A stretch of DNA of 64,000 bases, taken from positions 310,001-374,000 of the forward strand of contig JAPOHW010000001.1 in assembly GCA_029979265.1 (NCBI GenBank). The letters run 5' to 3'. Shown here piece after piece: positions 56,805 through 64,000 of this stretch. The position numbers and the translations under genes were made by a program. The notes beneath the pieces were generated by a model that did no database searches, had not been told where the DNA came from, and worked only from the letters and a program-made list of their open reading frames with translations. Position 1 is the first letter of the stretch. Every line of letters begins with the position of its first letter. The DNA is from Actinomycetota bacterium (lineage in GTDB: Bacteria > Actinomycetota > Acidimicrobiia > Acidimicrobiales > Aldehydirespiratoraceae).

Positions 56805-57269
56805 ATGATGTCGACGTCGATCGTGGTGTTGTTGTTGGGCGCTGCTTGGTGCGCGTATCTGGCGTCGGTGTGGAAGGGCTCGCGCCTGTCGGCCAGCGCC
56901 CGCAGCGATCGCATCGACGCCTTCTCTGCCGGTTTGGGGAGCCTGGGTGGGTCGGCGTCGAGGTCTGTCCAGGCGTCGGGTCTCCCACGGTTCGAACTCA
57001 CGCCACGGTCATCGGTCGCTGCGGCTCGCCGACGTCGGCATGTTGCCTTCGCGCTCGGCGGTTTGGCCTTGCTGACACTGCTCGCATCCTTCGTGCTCGG
57101 TGCCAGCGCGATCGTCGCCCACGTGCTGGTGGACGTTGCACTTGGCGCATACGGCGTGGCCGTGCTGGAGCGCCGCAATCGCGCGGCCGAGCGAGAAATC
57201 AAGGTGCAGATGCTGTACCCGAAGGGTGTCACGCCGCTTCACGCGCAGCGTCGGCAAGTCAACGCCTGA
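56805..57269 (+). CDS. sepX: SepX/GLPR-like membrane protein (cell division)
   Basis: 154 residues. One membrane helix at 4-21 ('TSIVVLLLGAAWCAYLASVW') is followed by a basic, Ser-rich cytoplasmic loop ('RSDRIDAFSAGL'). Then comes a basic stop 'AAARRRRHV' (72-80), two helices (about 80-122) and a charged end 'RRNRAAEREIKVQMLYPKG'. This layout, the 'AARRRR' turn and the 'AEREIKV..LYP' ending resemble SepX of Streptomyces and GLPR (Rv0996-like) of Corynebacterium/Mycobacterium, which sit in the same galU-moeA locus and link Glp/FtsZ to the membrane. The call combines layout and synteny; sequence identity was not measured. Confidence 0.65.
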   Translation: MMSTSIVVLLLGAAWCAYLASVWKGSRLSASARSDRIDAFSAGLGSLGGSASRSVQASGLPRFELTPRSSVAAARRRRHVAFALGGLALLTLLASFVLGASAIVAHVLVDVALGAYGVAVLERRNRAAEREIKVQMLYPKGVTPLHAQRRQVNA

Positions 57270-57308
57270 ACCACCGAACGACCAAGTCGTTTCGGCCCAT
57301 CGTGCCGC

Positions 57309-57314
57309 TACGAT
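57309..57314 (+). promoter_or_regulatory. -10-like TACGAT before tRNA-Ala
   Basis: TACGAT lies 12 bases before the tRNA 5' end. A clear -35 hexamer is not seen. Confidence 0.4.
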
Positions 57315-57326
57315 GTGCGTTCCCAC

Positions 57327-57399
57327 GGGGGTGTAGCTCAGTTGGTAGAGCGCCTCGGTCGCATCGAGGAGGCCAGGGGTTCAACTCCCCTCACCTCCA
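57327..57399 (+). tRNA. tRNA-Ala (anticodon CGC)
   Basis: 73 bases fold into a full cloverleaf. The acceptor GGGGGTG pairs with CACCTCC, with a G3-U70 wobble that is the alanine identity element. D-stem GCTC/GAGC, anticodon stem CCTCG/CGAGG with loop GTCGCAT (anticodon CGC, reading GCG), variable loop AGGCC, T-stem AGGGG/CCCCT with loop TTCAACT. The discriminator is A and no CCA is encoded. Confidence 0.97.
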
Positions 57400-57432
57400 C
57401 TCCGTGAAAGCCTGAGTCCCCGGCTCGAAACG

Positions 57433-57503
57433 TCCTCCACAGCATGGTCCACAGGTGGAGCGGACGTTGTCCACAGGGCGAGAAATACCCAGGTTTTTCC
57501 ACA
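57433..57503 (+). promoter_or_regulatory. Cluster of four DnaA-box-like nonamers
   Basis: All on the + strand: TCCTCCACA (57433), TGGTCCACA (57445), TTGTCCACA (57467) and TTTTCCACA (57495). TTGTCCACA is the standard actinobacterial DnaA box; two others differ by one base and the first by two. They lie between tRNA-Ala and the promoter of the nucleoside importer. No dnaA, dnaN or rpmH is near, so this is not the usual oriC place. Confidence 0.5.
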
Positions 57504-57514
57504 ATCCGGATCAA

Positions 57515-57542
57515 TTGACACCGGTGAAATTTGCCCTAGTTT
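57515..57542 (+). promoter_or_regulatory. Promoter of the nucleoside importer operon
   Basis: TTGACA at 57515-57520 and TAGTTT at 57537-57542 with a 16-base spacer form one of the best sigma-70-type promoters in the window. A GGGAGGGAG ribosome binding site at 57559-57567 precedes the ATG at 57573. Confidence 0.6.
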
Positions 57543-57572
57543 GTCGGTGCACTCACTTGGGAGGGAGTACCC

Positions 57573-58796
57573 ATGCAACGCCGACTTCGGATCATTCTTT
57601 CTGTCCTGTTCGCCTTCACCCTCATCGCCGCAGGGTGCGGCGATGACGATGACGCTGCGGTCGACTCGGGGGGTGACACAGCGGCTGACGACTCGGCCGG
57701 TGACGAAGCCGCTGACGACAACGCGGCGAGCGAGTGTGCTCCGATCAAGCCGGACGACACCACCAGTTCGGTCGACGCATCCGATGTGACGGCTGCCTTC
57801 GTGTACCTGACCGATCCGGGCGACGCCGGTTGGACGTGGGCGCACCATCGCGGCGCCGAGCAGGCAGCCGCAGCCACAGGGGCCACCCTGCTGACGGTCG
57901 AGAACATCGCCGAGGGCAGCCCCGAGTTCGACCAGTCCGTCCGTGACTTCATTGCCGATGGCGCCGATGCCGTGTTCGCGACGTCGTTCGGCTACATGGA
58001 TGCGATGGAGGCGCTGGCAGCCGAGTTCCCCGACGTCGATTTCTTCCACGCCACCGGCTACAAGAGCAACGACACCAACTTCGGCAACTACTTCGGGCGG
58101 ATCTACCAGGCTCGGTACCTCACCGGGCTCACCGCCGGTGCAGCCACCGAGACCAACGAGATCGGCTACGTCGCCGCCTTCCCGATTCCCGAGGTCATTC
58201 GTGGCATCAATGCCTTCACGCTCGGTGTGCGGGAGGCCAATCCCGACGCCACCGTCACCGTCAACTGGACCAGCACCTGGTTCGATCCCGCCGTCGAAGG
58301 CGAGGCTGCCCAGGCCCTGCTCGACGGTGGTGCCGACGTGATCGCCATGCATCAGGACTCCACCGCGGCCGGCGAGCGTGCCGAGGCGGCTGGTGCCCGC
58401 TGGATTTCGTACAACTCCGACATGTGCGAGTACGCACCGAACGCCTATCTCTCGTCGGCGATCTGGAACTGGGGTCACTACTATGCGCTGGCCATCGAGT
58501 CGGTCGCCGACGGCTCCTTCGCCGGCGGGGGCACCTGGCCCGGCATGGAGACCGGCATGGTGCAGATCGGTTCGCTCGCCTCCGACGTCTCCCAGGAGAT
58601 TCGCGATCTGATCGATCAGCGGAGCGAGGAAATGATTGCGGGCACCTTTGATCCGTTCACTGGTCCGATCAACGATCAGGACGGCAACGAACTCATCGCC
58701 GCTGGAGAGACCCCGCCGGACTTCGCTCCCGAGGGCTTGAGCCTTCTCGGCATGAGCGTGTTCGTCGAAGGCGTGGTCGGGTCGGCCGCAGGGTGA
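57573..58796 (+). CDS. BMP-family substrate-binding lipoprotein (nucleoside importer)
   Basis: 407 residues. A lipoprotein signal ends in the lipobox 'LIAAGC' with Cys22. An acidic disordered linker of Asp/Ala/Gly follows to about residue 65, then the BMP (PnrA-like) periplasmic binding fold: 'AAFVYLTDPGDAGWTWAHHRGAEQAA', 'GADAVFATSFGYMDAMEALAAEFPDVDFFHATGY', 'NYFGRIYQARYLTGLTAGA', 'GYVAAFPIPEVIRGINAFTLG', 'DVIAMHQDST'. Such proteins bind purine nucleosides or related molecules outside the membrane. It heads a five-gene operon with overlapping stops and starts. Confidence 0.9.
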   Translation: MQRRLRIILSVLFAFTLIAAGCGDDDDAAVDSGGDTAADDSAGDEAADDNAASECAPIKPDDTTSSVDASDVTAAFVYLTDPGDAGWTWAHHRGAEQAAAATGATLLTVENIAEGSPEFDQSVRDFIADGADAVFATSFGYMDAMEALAAEFPDVDFFHATGYKSNDTNFGNYFGRIYQARYLTGLTAGAATETNEIGYVAAFPIPEVIRGINAFTLGVREANPDATVTVNWTSTWFDPAVEGEAAQALLDGGADVIAMHQDSTAAGERAEAAGARWISYNSDMCEYAPNAYLSSAIWNWGHYYALAIESVADGSFAGGGTWPGMETGMVQIGSLASDVSQEIRDLIDQRSEEMIAGTFDPFTGPINDQDGNELIAAGETPPDFAPEGLSLLGMSVFVEGVVGSAAG

Positions 58797-60304
58797 CCCA
58801 CCCTGCCGTCGAACTCGACGGCATCTGGAAACGATTCCCTGGTGTGATCGCCAATGCCGGGGCGGGCCTCACGGTCCGCCCCGGCACGGTGCACGCCGTT
58901 CTCGGTGAGAACGGTGCCGGAAAAACCACCCTCATGAACTGCCTCGCCGGGGTGTACCGACCCGACGAGGGACATGTTCGTATCGACGGCCGAACGATGA
59001 TCTTCGCGTCCCCTGCCGATGCGTTGGCGGCCGGGATCGGCATGGTGCACCAGGAGTTCCGCCTCGTGCCGACGTTCACCGTTGCGGAGAACGTTGTGCT
59101 CGGCGCTGCACCACGCGTCCTCGACACAGCCGAAATCGAACGTCAGGTCGGTGAGATGGCGGCGCGCTTCGGATTTCAGGTCGAGCCGGACCGTCCGGTG
59201 TGGCAGCTCTCGATGGGAGAGCGGCAGCGAGTCGAGATCCTGAAGGCACTGTGGCGCGATGCCCGGGTCTTGATCCTCGATGAGCCAACTGCGGTGTTGA
59301 CACCGCAGGAAGCGGTGGAGCTTGGAGAAGTGCTTCGCCGGATGGTTGCCGATGGTCGGTCGGTGATCTTCATCTCCCACAAGCTCGACGAGGTCGTGTC
59401 GTTCTGCGACGAAGCGACCGTACTGCGCGGTGGCGAGACAGTTGCAGCATCAGTACCGGTTGCCGACGTGGATGCATCGGAGTTGGCGCGACTGATGGTC
59501 GGTGATGTCGCCGTCGAGGCTGTGCCGATCGCCGTTGCGATGCCCGGCGACCCTGCGCTCACAGTCGACAACCTCTTCGTTCGAGATGCACGCGGGCTTG
59601 TGGCTGTCGACGGTGTCTCGTTCGATGTCCGGTCAGGTGAAATCGTCGGTATCGCCGGGGTAGCCGGGAACGGGCAGCGAGCACTCACGGACGCAATCGC
59701 AGGACTCGAACCGGTCGAAGCCGGCACGGTCACCGTGATGAGAACCGATGTCACGAATGCGCCGCCACAGCGGCGGTTTGCCGCGGGGCTCGCCTACGTA
59801 CCCGAGGATCGACTCGGGGTCGGTCTCGCGCCGAAGCTTCCTGTCACCGAGAACGCAGTGATGCGTGAGTTCCGGACGTTGCGGCGCGGTCCGTTGCTCA
59901 ATTGGGCGAGCGCCCGCGCGTTCTGCGATCGGATCGTGGAGCGATTCGAGGTGAAGATCGGCAAGCGTGATGCGCCGCTTGCCGGGCTCTCTGGTGGCAA
60001 CCTGCAGCGGCTGCTGCTCGGGCGCGAGCTCTCGGGCAAGCCTGATGTCGTCGTTGCCTCGCAGCCGACTCGTGGACTCGATGTCGCCGGGGTGCGGGCC
60101 ATCCAGCGACTCATCGTGCAACAGCGTGACGAGGGCACCGGTGTGCTCATGGTGTCGGAGGATCTCGACGAACTCCTGTCGTTGGCAGATCGGATTCTGG
60201 TCATGAACGCAGGTCGTATCGTCGGCGAGTTCAATGCCCGGGAGGCGACCCGCACCCAGATCGGTGAAGCGATGATGGGCACCACCGCCGAGGCATCGGC
60301 GTGA
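58793..60304 (+). CDS. Nucleoside/sugar ABC importer, double ATPase
   Basis: 503 residues with two fused ATP-binding domains of the RbsA/YufO type. Domain 1: 'GENGAGKTTLMNCLAG', 'LSMGERQRVEILKAL', 'VLILDEPTAVLTPQEA'. Domain 2: degenerate Walker A 'GVAGNGQRALTDAIAG', signature 'LSGGNLQRLLLGREL', 'VVVASQPTRGLDVAG' with Gln for the Walker B Glu neighbour, as usual in this group. GTG start overlaps the lipoprotein stop by 4 bases. Confidence 0.92.
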   Translation: MTHPAVELDGIWKRFPGVIANAGAGLTVRPGTVHAVLGENGAGKTTLMNCLAGVYRPDEGHVRIDGRTMIFASPADALAAGIGMVHQEFRLVPTFTVAENVVLGAAPRVLDTAEIERQVGEMAARFGFQVEPDRPVWQLSMGERQRVEILKALWRDARVLILDEPTAVLTPQEAVELGEVLRRMVADGRSVIFISHKLDEVVSFCDEATVLRGGETVAASVPVADVDASELARLMVGDVAVEAVPIAVAMPGDPALTVDNLFVRDARGLVAVDGVSFDVRSGEIVGIAGVAGNGQRALTDAIAGLEPVEAGTVTVMRTDVTNAPPQRRFAAGLAYVPEDRLGVGLAPKLPVTENAVMREFRTLRRGPLLNWASARAFCDRIVERFEVKIGKRDAPLAGLSGGNLQRLLLGRELSGKPDVVVASQPTRGLDVAGVRAIQRLIVQQRDEGTGVLMVSEDLDELLSLADRILVMNAGRIVGEFNAREATRTQIGEAMMGTTAEASA

Positions 60305-61371
60305 AACGGGTGGTACTTCGTCGTCGAGAGGCGGCGGTGCGAGGCGGTCAGCCGATTGCGTTCGTGGTCGGCCTCGTCTTCGCGCTCGTCGTCGGCGCGG
60401 CCTTGCTCACGATCTCGGGCGACCCGGTGTTCGACACCTATCAACGCATGTGGGATCGCAGCTTTGGGACGGCTGACACCCTGTCGGCAACGTTCAATCG
60501 AGCTGTCCCACTAGCGCTGGCTGGGCTGGCGGTCTCGATCGCAGCAACCATGGGTCTTTGGAACATCGGTGCCGAGGGTCAGATCATGTTCGGTGCAACT
60601 GCCGCCACCCTGGTTGGGCGGATCGGAGCAGAGTGGCCGAGTCCGGTCCTGATCGTCGCCATGCTGATCGGTGCTGCGCTCGGTGGTGCCCTGTGGGCGC
60701 TCGGTCCCGGGTTGGCGAAAGCCGAGATCGGCGTGAGTGAGATCATCACGACGCTCATGCTCAACGAGGTTGCTGTGCGTCTCATCGTGTACCTGCAGAC
60801 CGGCCCGTGGAAAGACCCCGACGGCTTTGGGTTCCCTCAGATCACAGTCAAGCCCGAGGGTTCGCAACTGGGAATCATCTGGGAACGATCACATCTCGGT
60901 GTGCTCATCGCGCTTGCCGTGATCGCCGGATTCGCGTGGTTCGTCAATCGCAGCGTGTGGGGGTACGAACTCCGCATCGCGGGCGCGTCGGCCAAGACCG
61001 CGGCCTATGCGGGCATTTCGATGCGAAAGAAGGTGCTCGGCGTCTTGGTTCTGTCGGGTGCGGTCGCCGGTTTCGCCGGTGGTGTCGAGCTCGCCGGTAC
61101 TGCGGCGCGACTGAACGAAAACATCTCGAACGGGTTCGGATTTGCCGGAATCATTGTTGCCGCCCTCGCCCTCATGCGACCGAGCGGTGTTGCGCTCGTC
61201 GCTGTCTTCTTCGGTGCGGTACAGGTCGGTGGGCAGTCGATCCAAACCCTCGGCGTGTCGCCGGCGGTGGCCGGGATCCTCCAGGCTCTCATCCTGTTCG
61301 GCGCCATCGGTGCCGCTGTGCTCTCCACCTATCAGGTGGCCCTCGTCGAGCGGAAGGTGGTGACACCATGA
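60301..61371 (+). CDS. Nucleoside ABC importer permease 1 (YufP-like)
   Basis: 356 residues, about nine or ten membrane helices. Family loops: 'LAGLAVSIAATMGLWNIGAEGQIMFGATAATLVG', 'EIITTLMLNEVAVRLIVYL', 'YELRIAGASAKTAAYAGISMRKKV', 'GFAGIIVAALALMRPSGVALVAVFFGAVQVGG'. These match the first permease of YufNOPQ-type purine nucleoside importers. GTG start with a 4-base overlap upstream. Confidence 0.9.
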   Translation: MKRVVLRRREAAVRGGQPIAFVVGLVFALVVGAALLTISGDPVFDTYQRMWDRSFGTADTLSATFNRAVPLALAGLAVSIAATMGLWNIGAEGQIMFGATAATLVGRIGAEWPSPVLIVAMLIGAALGGALWALGPGLAKAEIGVSEIITTLMLNEVAVRLIVYLQTGPWKDPDGFGFPQITVKPEGSQLGIIWERSHLGVLIALAVIAGFAWFVNRSVWGYELRIAGASAKTAAYAGISMRKKVLGVLVLSGAVAGFAGGVELAGTAARLNENISNGFGFAGIIVAALALMRPSGVALVAVFFGAVQVGGQSIQTLGVSPAVAGILQALILFGAIGAAVLSTYQVALVERKVVTP

Positions 61372-62330
61372 TCGGCCTGCTCGCTGCGCTCGACATCAGC
61401 GAAGCGGCTTTTCTCGGGCTCGTTGTCGCCACGATCCAGTTCGCCACATTGCTGTACCTGGCTGCGCTCGGCGAAGCGATCGCCGAGCGATCGGGCGTGC
61501 TCAACCTCGGCGTCGAGGGAATGATGGCGGTCGGTGCCGTCTGTGGGTACATCGGTGCGGTCAGCACCGGCTCGCCCTGGCTCGGCTTGGTGATCGGGGC
61601 GCTCGCAGGTGCAGGAGCCGCTGGTGTTCATGCCGTCGTCGCCGTCGGTCTCGGCGCCGATCAGGTCGTGAGTGGTCTGGCACTCACGATCCTCGGCCTT
61701 GGCCTGGCCAACTTCATCGGTGACGGATACACCGATGACCCCCGTCGTTCGCAGTTCACCGACATCGACATCCCACTTCTCAGCGACATCCCGTGGATCG
61801 GCGAAACCGTGTTCTCCACCACCCCGGTCACGTACCTTGCGGTGGCGCTGGGGCTCGGGACGTGGTTCGTCATGAACCGAACCGCACTCGGACTCGGTGT
61901 TCGTGCTGTGGGTGAGAGCGCTTCGACCGCCGATGCCGCCGGGCATTCGGTGGCGGTGATTCGAGCGGTGGCTGTGCTGGTCGGTGGAGCCTTCGCCGGT
62001 CTGTCCGGCGCCTATCTCACCACGACCGCAATCGTCGGTGCGTGGAGTGAGGGGCTCATCGCCGGGCGGGGCTGGATCGCAGTTGCGCTCGTCATCTTCG
62101 GGGCATGGCGAGCTGGTCGAGTTGCCACCGGTGCGGTCATCTTCGGTTTCACACTTGCATTGCAGACCCGCCTGCAGCCGTTCGGCGTCGACTTTTCGCC
62201 GATCCTGTTGTCGATGCTGCCCTACATTCTCACGGTCATCGTCCTGATCGTGATCTCGATCCGGGCACGGCACCAGCCGTCACCTGCACCGGCAGGACTC
62301 GGCATCGCCTATCGTCGAGAGGAGCGCTGA
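61368..62330 (+). CDS. Nucleoside ABC importer permease 2 (YufQ-like)
   Basis: 320 residues, about nine membrane helices. 'LYLAALGEAIAERSGVLNLGVEGMMAVGAVCGY' and 'LGADQVVSGLALTILGLGLANFIG' are diagnostic of the second permease of BMP-type importers, followed by 'GLGVRAVGESASTADAAGHSVAVIR' and 'GLIAGRGWIAVALVIFGAWR'. The ATG overlaps permease 1 by 4 bases and its stop shares one base with the LLM gene. Confidence 0.92.
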   Translation: MIGLLAALDISEAAFLGLVVATIQFATLLYLAALGEAIAERSGVLNLGVEGMMAVGAVCGYIGAVSTGSPWLGLVIGALAGAGAAGVHAVVAVGLGADQVVSGLALTILGLGLANFIGDGYTDDPRRSQFTDIDIPLLSDIPWIGETVFSTTPVTYLAVALGLGTWFVMNRTALGLGVRAVGESASTADAAGHSVAVIRAVAVLVGGAFAGLSGAYLTTTAIVGAWSEGLIAGRGWIAVALVIFGAWRAGRVATGAVIFGFTLALQTRLQPFGVDFSPILLSMLPYILTVIVLIVISIRARHQPSPAPAGLGIAYRREER

Positions 62331-63256
62331 TGGAGTTTTCGTATTGGGCCAGCCCGTCGCAGCCCTGGGATCAGATCCTCGAGGGTGCTCGATTCGCCGC
62401 TGAGGCAGGTTGGCGAGGGGTGTGGGTTCCCGACCATTTCATGCCAGCGGCCGATCCGGGCAACGGTCCGGGTCCGGCCGACGCCGAGATGGCGCCGTTT
62501 CTTGAGGGCTGGATGCTGCTGGGTGGGCTTGCCACCGCAGTGCCCGACGTGCGCCTCGGACTCATGGTGGGGGGAAACACCTATCGGCATCCGGCCGTGG
62601 TCGCCAAGATGGCGATCACGCTCGATCACATGTCCGGTGGTCGTGCGGTGCTCGGACTCGGTGCCGGCTGGCAACTCAATGAACATCAGCGCCTCGGTAT
62701 CGAGCTCCCGTCGATCAAGGAGCGTTCGGACCGTCTCGAAGAGGCTGCGGCCCTGTGCCGGGTCATGTTCGAGGCTGGTGGACAGCGGGTCGACTTTGTC
62801 GGCGAGCACTACACGCTCACGCAGGCGCCGGTCGAGCCCGGACCGGTCAACGGTTCGCTTCCGATTCTGATCGGCGGTGCGGGCGCAAAACGTACGCTGC
62901 GTACCGTCGCCCGGCACGCCGATGAGTGGAACGCCTGGGGTCGTCCGGACACGATTGCTGCGCATCTGGCCACCCTCAGCGGCCACTGCGAGCAGGAGGG
63001 ACGCGACATGGCCAGTGTGCACGTCACCGCAGTCGGGCTCCTGATCCTCGTCGACGATGCCGAGAAGGCCGAGCAGATCCGAACCGGGTTGGATCACCGT
63101 TCCGGACTCGTCGGGACGGTCGACGAACTCAAGGCCGTGATCGAAGACTATGAGGCGGTCGGGGTCGACGAAATCGTGGTACCCGACTTTGCGATTGCGG
63201 GACCAGACAAGATGGCCACCCTCGAACGTTTCCAACGCGAGGTGCTGGGCAGCTAG
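62330..63256 (+). CDS. LLM-class flavin/F420-dependent oxidoreductase
   Basis: 308 residues, luciferase-like TIM barrel: 'ARFAAEAGWRGVWVPDHFM', 'VPDVRLGLMVGGNTYRHPAVVAKMAITLDHMSGGRAVLGLGAGW', 'LPILIGGAGAKRTLRTVARHADEWNAWG'. Actinobacterial members with this wording generally use F420 rather than FMN; the cofactor is inferred. It is the last gene of the importer operon with a 1-base overlap, so it may modify an imported compound. Confidence 0.88.
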   Translation: MEFSYWASPSQPWDQILEGARFAAEAGWRGVWVPDHFMPAADPGNGPGPADAEMAPFLEGWMLLGGLATAVPDVRLGLMVGGNTYRHPAVVAKMAITLDHMSGGRAVLGLGAGWQLNEHQRLGIELPSIKERSDRLEEAAALCRVMFEAGGQRVDFVGEHYTLTQAPVEPGPVNGSLPILIGGAGAKRTLRTVARHADEWNAWGRPDTIAAHLATLSGHCEQEGRDMASVHVTAVGLLILVDDAEKAEQIRTGLDHRSGLVGTVDELKAVIEDYEAVGVDEIVVPDFAIAGPDKMATLERFQREVLGS

Positions 63257-63263
63257 GCAGCCG

Positions 63264-63770
63264 CTAGGCGTCGAGCACCTTGTGCCGTGCGTCCTCCGGG
63301 CTGACCACCGGTTCGTCGGTCGACCACGGGAAGTTGATCCACTGATCGGTGCGCTTCCACACGTATTCGCACTTCACGAGCGAGTGCGACTTCTCGTAGA
63401 GGACGGCCGAGCGAACTTCACCAACCCGCTCAGCGCAGTGGTCGTACACCATCTTGAGTGTGTGGCCGGTGTCGGCCACGTCATCGGCGATGAGCACTTT
63501 GGCATCTTCCATGTCGACGAAGTCCACGTAGGGCGGGAGCATCACCGGCACGGGAAGGCGTTCGTCGACTCCGGTGTAGTACTCGCAGTTCATCACGTAG
63601 ATGTTTTTGACCGAGAGCGCGTAGCCGAGTGATCCGGCCACGAGAAGCCCACCTCGTGCAATGGCGAGAATCATCTCCGGCCGGAAGCCGTCGTCGGCCA
63701 CCTGCTGGGCCAACTCGCGTACCGCGGTGCCGTAGGTGACGTACTCGAGAATCTCGCGCTCGTTGCTCAT
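63264..63770 (-). CDS. Phosphoribosyltransferase (purine salvage type)
   Basis: 168 residues. The PRPP-binding motif 'VLIADDVADTGHTLKMVYDHC' is at about 92-112. The earlier 'PEMILAIARGGLLVAGSLGYALS' is the pyrophosphate loop region, and 'YVWKRTDQWINFPW' near the end is common in hypoxanthine/xanthine-guanine-type members. It converts a purine base + PRPP to a nucleotide. The ATG at 63770 is supported by TATGGT 7 bases upstream over an ATG four codons earlier. Convergent with the importer operon. Confidence 0.85.
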   Translation of the reverse strand: MSNEREILEYVTYGTAVRELAQQVADDGFRPEMILAIARGGLLVAGSLGYALSVKNIYVMNCEYYTGVDERLPVPVMLPPYVDFVDMEDAKVLIADDVADTGHTLKMVYDHCAERVGEVRSAVLYEKSHSLVKCEYVWKRTDQWINFPWSTDEPVVSPEDARHKVLDA

Positions 63771-63777
63771 CGAGGTG

Positions 63778-63783
63778 ACCATA
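63778..63783 (-). promoter_or_regulatory. -10-like TATGGT, 7 bases before ATG 63770
   Basis: TATGGT on the minus strand ends 7 bases before the phosphoribosyltransferase ATG; no Shine-Dalgarno. Confidence 0.5.
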
Positions 63784-63816
63784 GTGGGTGCGGTGCCGTG
63801 AGATGATCAGGTTCCT

Positions 63817-64000
63817 ATGCACAACTCCGACCCGATCTTCTCCGTCATGGACCGCTGGTTCCAGCACCTCCGGGGTGAGCTGGAAGGGGGCCTCGATGCG
63901 CTCCTTCATGAAGACTGTGTGTTCCTCTCCCCAGTGGTCTACACGCCTCAACGAGGGCGCGAGATCACCAAGCGCTACCTCACGGCGGCCGGCAGTGTGC
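63817..64000 (+). CDS. SnoaL/NTF2-like protein, N-terminal part (runs off window)
   Basis: The first 61 residues of a gene that leaves the window: 'MHNSDPIFSVMDRWFQHLRG', 'LDALLHEDCVFLSPVVYTPQRGREITKRYL'. The phrase 'D-CVF-SP-V' with 'G+-A/I-I-x-x-YL' is typical of small SnoaL-like/nuclear-transport-factor-2-fold proteins, often steroid- or polyketide-related or of unknown role. Divergent from the phosphoribosyltransferase. Confidence 0.6.
   Translation, partial: MHNSDPIFSVMDRWFQHLRGELEGGLDALLHEDCVFLSPVVYTPQRGREITKRYLTAAGSV

Noticed and set aside
57400-57572. Replication origin (oriC)
   Set aside because: Despite DnaA-box-like sequences there is no dnaA, dnaN, recF or rpmH nearby, no long AT-rich unwinding element, and boxes are all in one orientation. 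Kept only as a possible DnaA-binding site.
57381-58478. 365-codon open frame antisense to the BMP lipoprotein
   Set aside because: Low-complexity Gly/Val composition mirroring the sense gene; covers its promoter and tRNA edge.

Overview
The window reads as chromosomal DNA of a high-GC actinobacterium, most likely of the class Acidimicrobiia (an Ilumatobacter-like lineage is my best guess). Reasons: very compact gene packing with 1-4 base overlaps, many GTG and some TTG starts, a steroid ring C/D degradation block (ipdA, ipdB, ipdE1, ipdE2, ipdF) with a KstR-like regulator, an NDMA-dependent (mycofactocin-type) alcohol dehydrogenase, a luciferase-like (F420-type) oxidoreductase, a coproporphyrin ferrochelatase with iron-sulfur ligands, a mycoredoxin-like protein, an Rpf-like lysozyme-fold protein, and a galU-moeA-moaA-moaC-sepX-like locus. 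I see no prophage, transposase, CRISPR array or rRNA. There is no gene-free stretch longer than about 190 bases.

Layout. 1-7 kb: end of a secreted coiled-coil protein, a DUF985 cupin, small hypotheticals, a ribokinase + nucleoside hydrolase operon, a cyclic-nucleotide-binding protein, a cyclase-family hydrolase and a D-2-hydroxyacid dehydrogenase. 6.8-9.4 kb: NfeD-like + flotillin pair and the KstR-like TetR regulator. 9.4-11.6 kb: a PAS-GGDEF-EAL cyclic-di-GMP protein. 11.8-19.3 kb: the steroid block, with an MBL-fold hydrolase inserted. 19.4-23.6 kb: six tightly overlapping genes from a nucleosidase to murA (with the fosfomycin-insensitive Asp in place of the active-site Cys). 23.8-28.4 kb: acyl-CoA dehydrogenase, cupin, 1-Cys peroxiredoxin, topoisomerase IV B subunit. 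28.4-31.4 kb: two membrane proteins and the NDMA-type alcohol dehydrogenase. 31.5-36.6 kb: a RecB-like iron-sulfur nuclease, a ParA-like ATPase, ferrochelatase, Rpf-like protein, mycoredoxin. 36.7-41.7 kb: ABC-2 exporter, SGNH hydrolase, ABC-F ATPase, NfuA-like protein. 41.7-46.2 kb: sugar-lactone oxidase, dxs, PAP2-type phosphatase, a small membrane-anchored protein. 46.3-50.4 kb: TldD followed by two tandem TldE-like proteins. 50.4-57.3 kb: uppP, SAF protein, FmdB, plsY, galU, moeA, moaA, moaC and a SepX/GLPR-like membrane protein, then tRNA-Ala(CGC). 57.4-63.3 kb: DnaA-box-like cluster and a five-gene BMP-type nucleoside importer operon; then a phosphoribosyltransferase and the start of a SnoaL-like gene.

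How the genes work together. Nucleoside handling recurs: BMP lipoprotein + ATPase + two permeases for uptake, nucleoside hydrolase and ribokinase for breakdown to ribose-5-phosphate, a nucleosidase and a phosphoribosyltransferase for salvage. Envelope building recurs too: murA, uppP, galU, plsY, dxs, Rpf-like, PAP2, SepX-like.

The most striking regularity is regulatory. About 25 genes have a TANNNT hexamer 6-9 bases before the start codon and no Shine-Dalgarno, which is the signature of leaderless transcription. In three cases the TAG stop codon of the upstream gene supplies the first three bases of that hexamer. Genes inside overlapping operons, and a few operon heads (flotillin pair, BMP operon, tldD, ipdA), instead show Shine-Dalgarno sequences.
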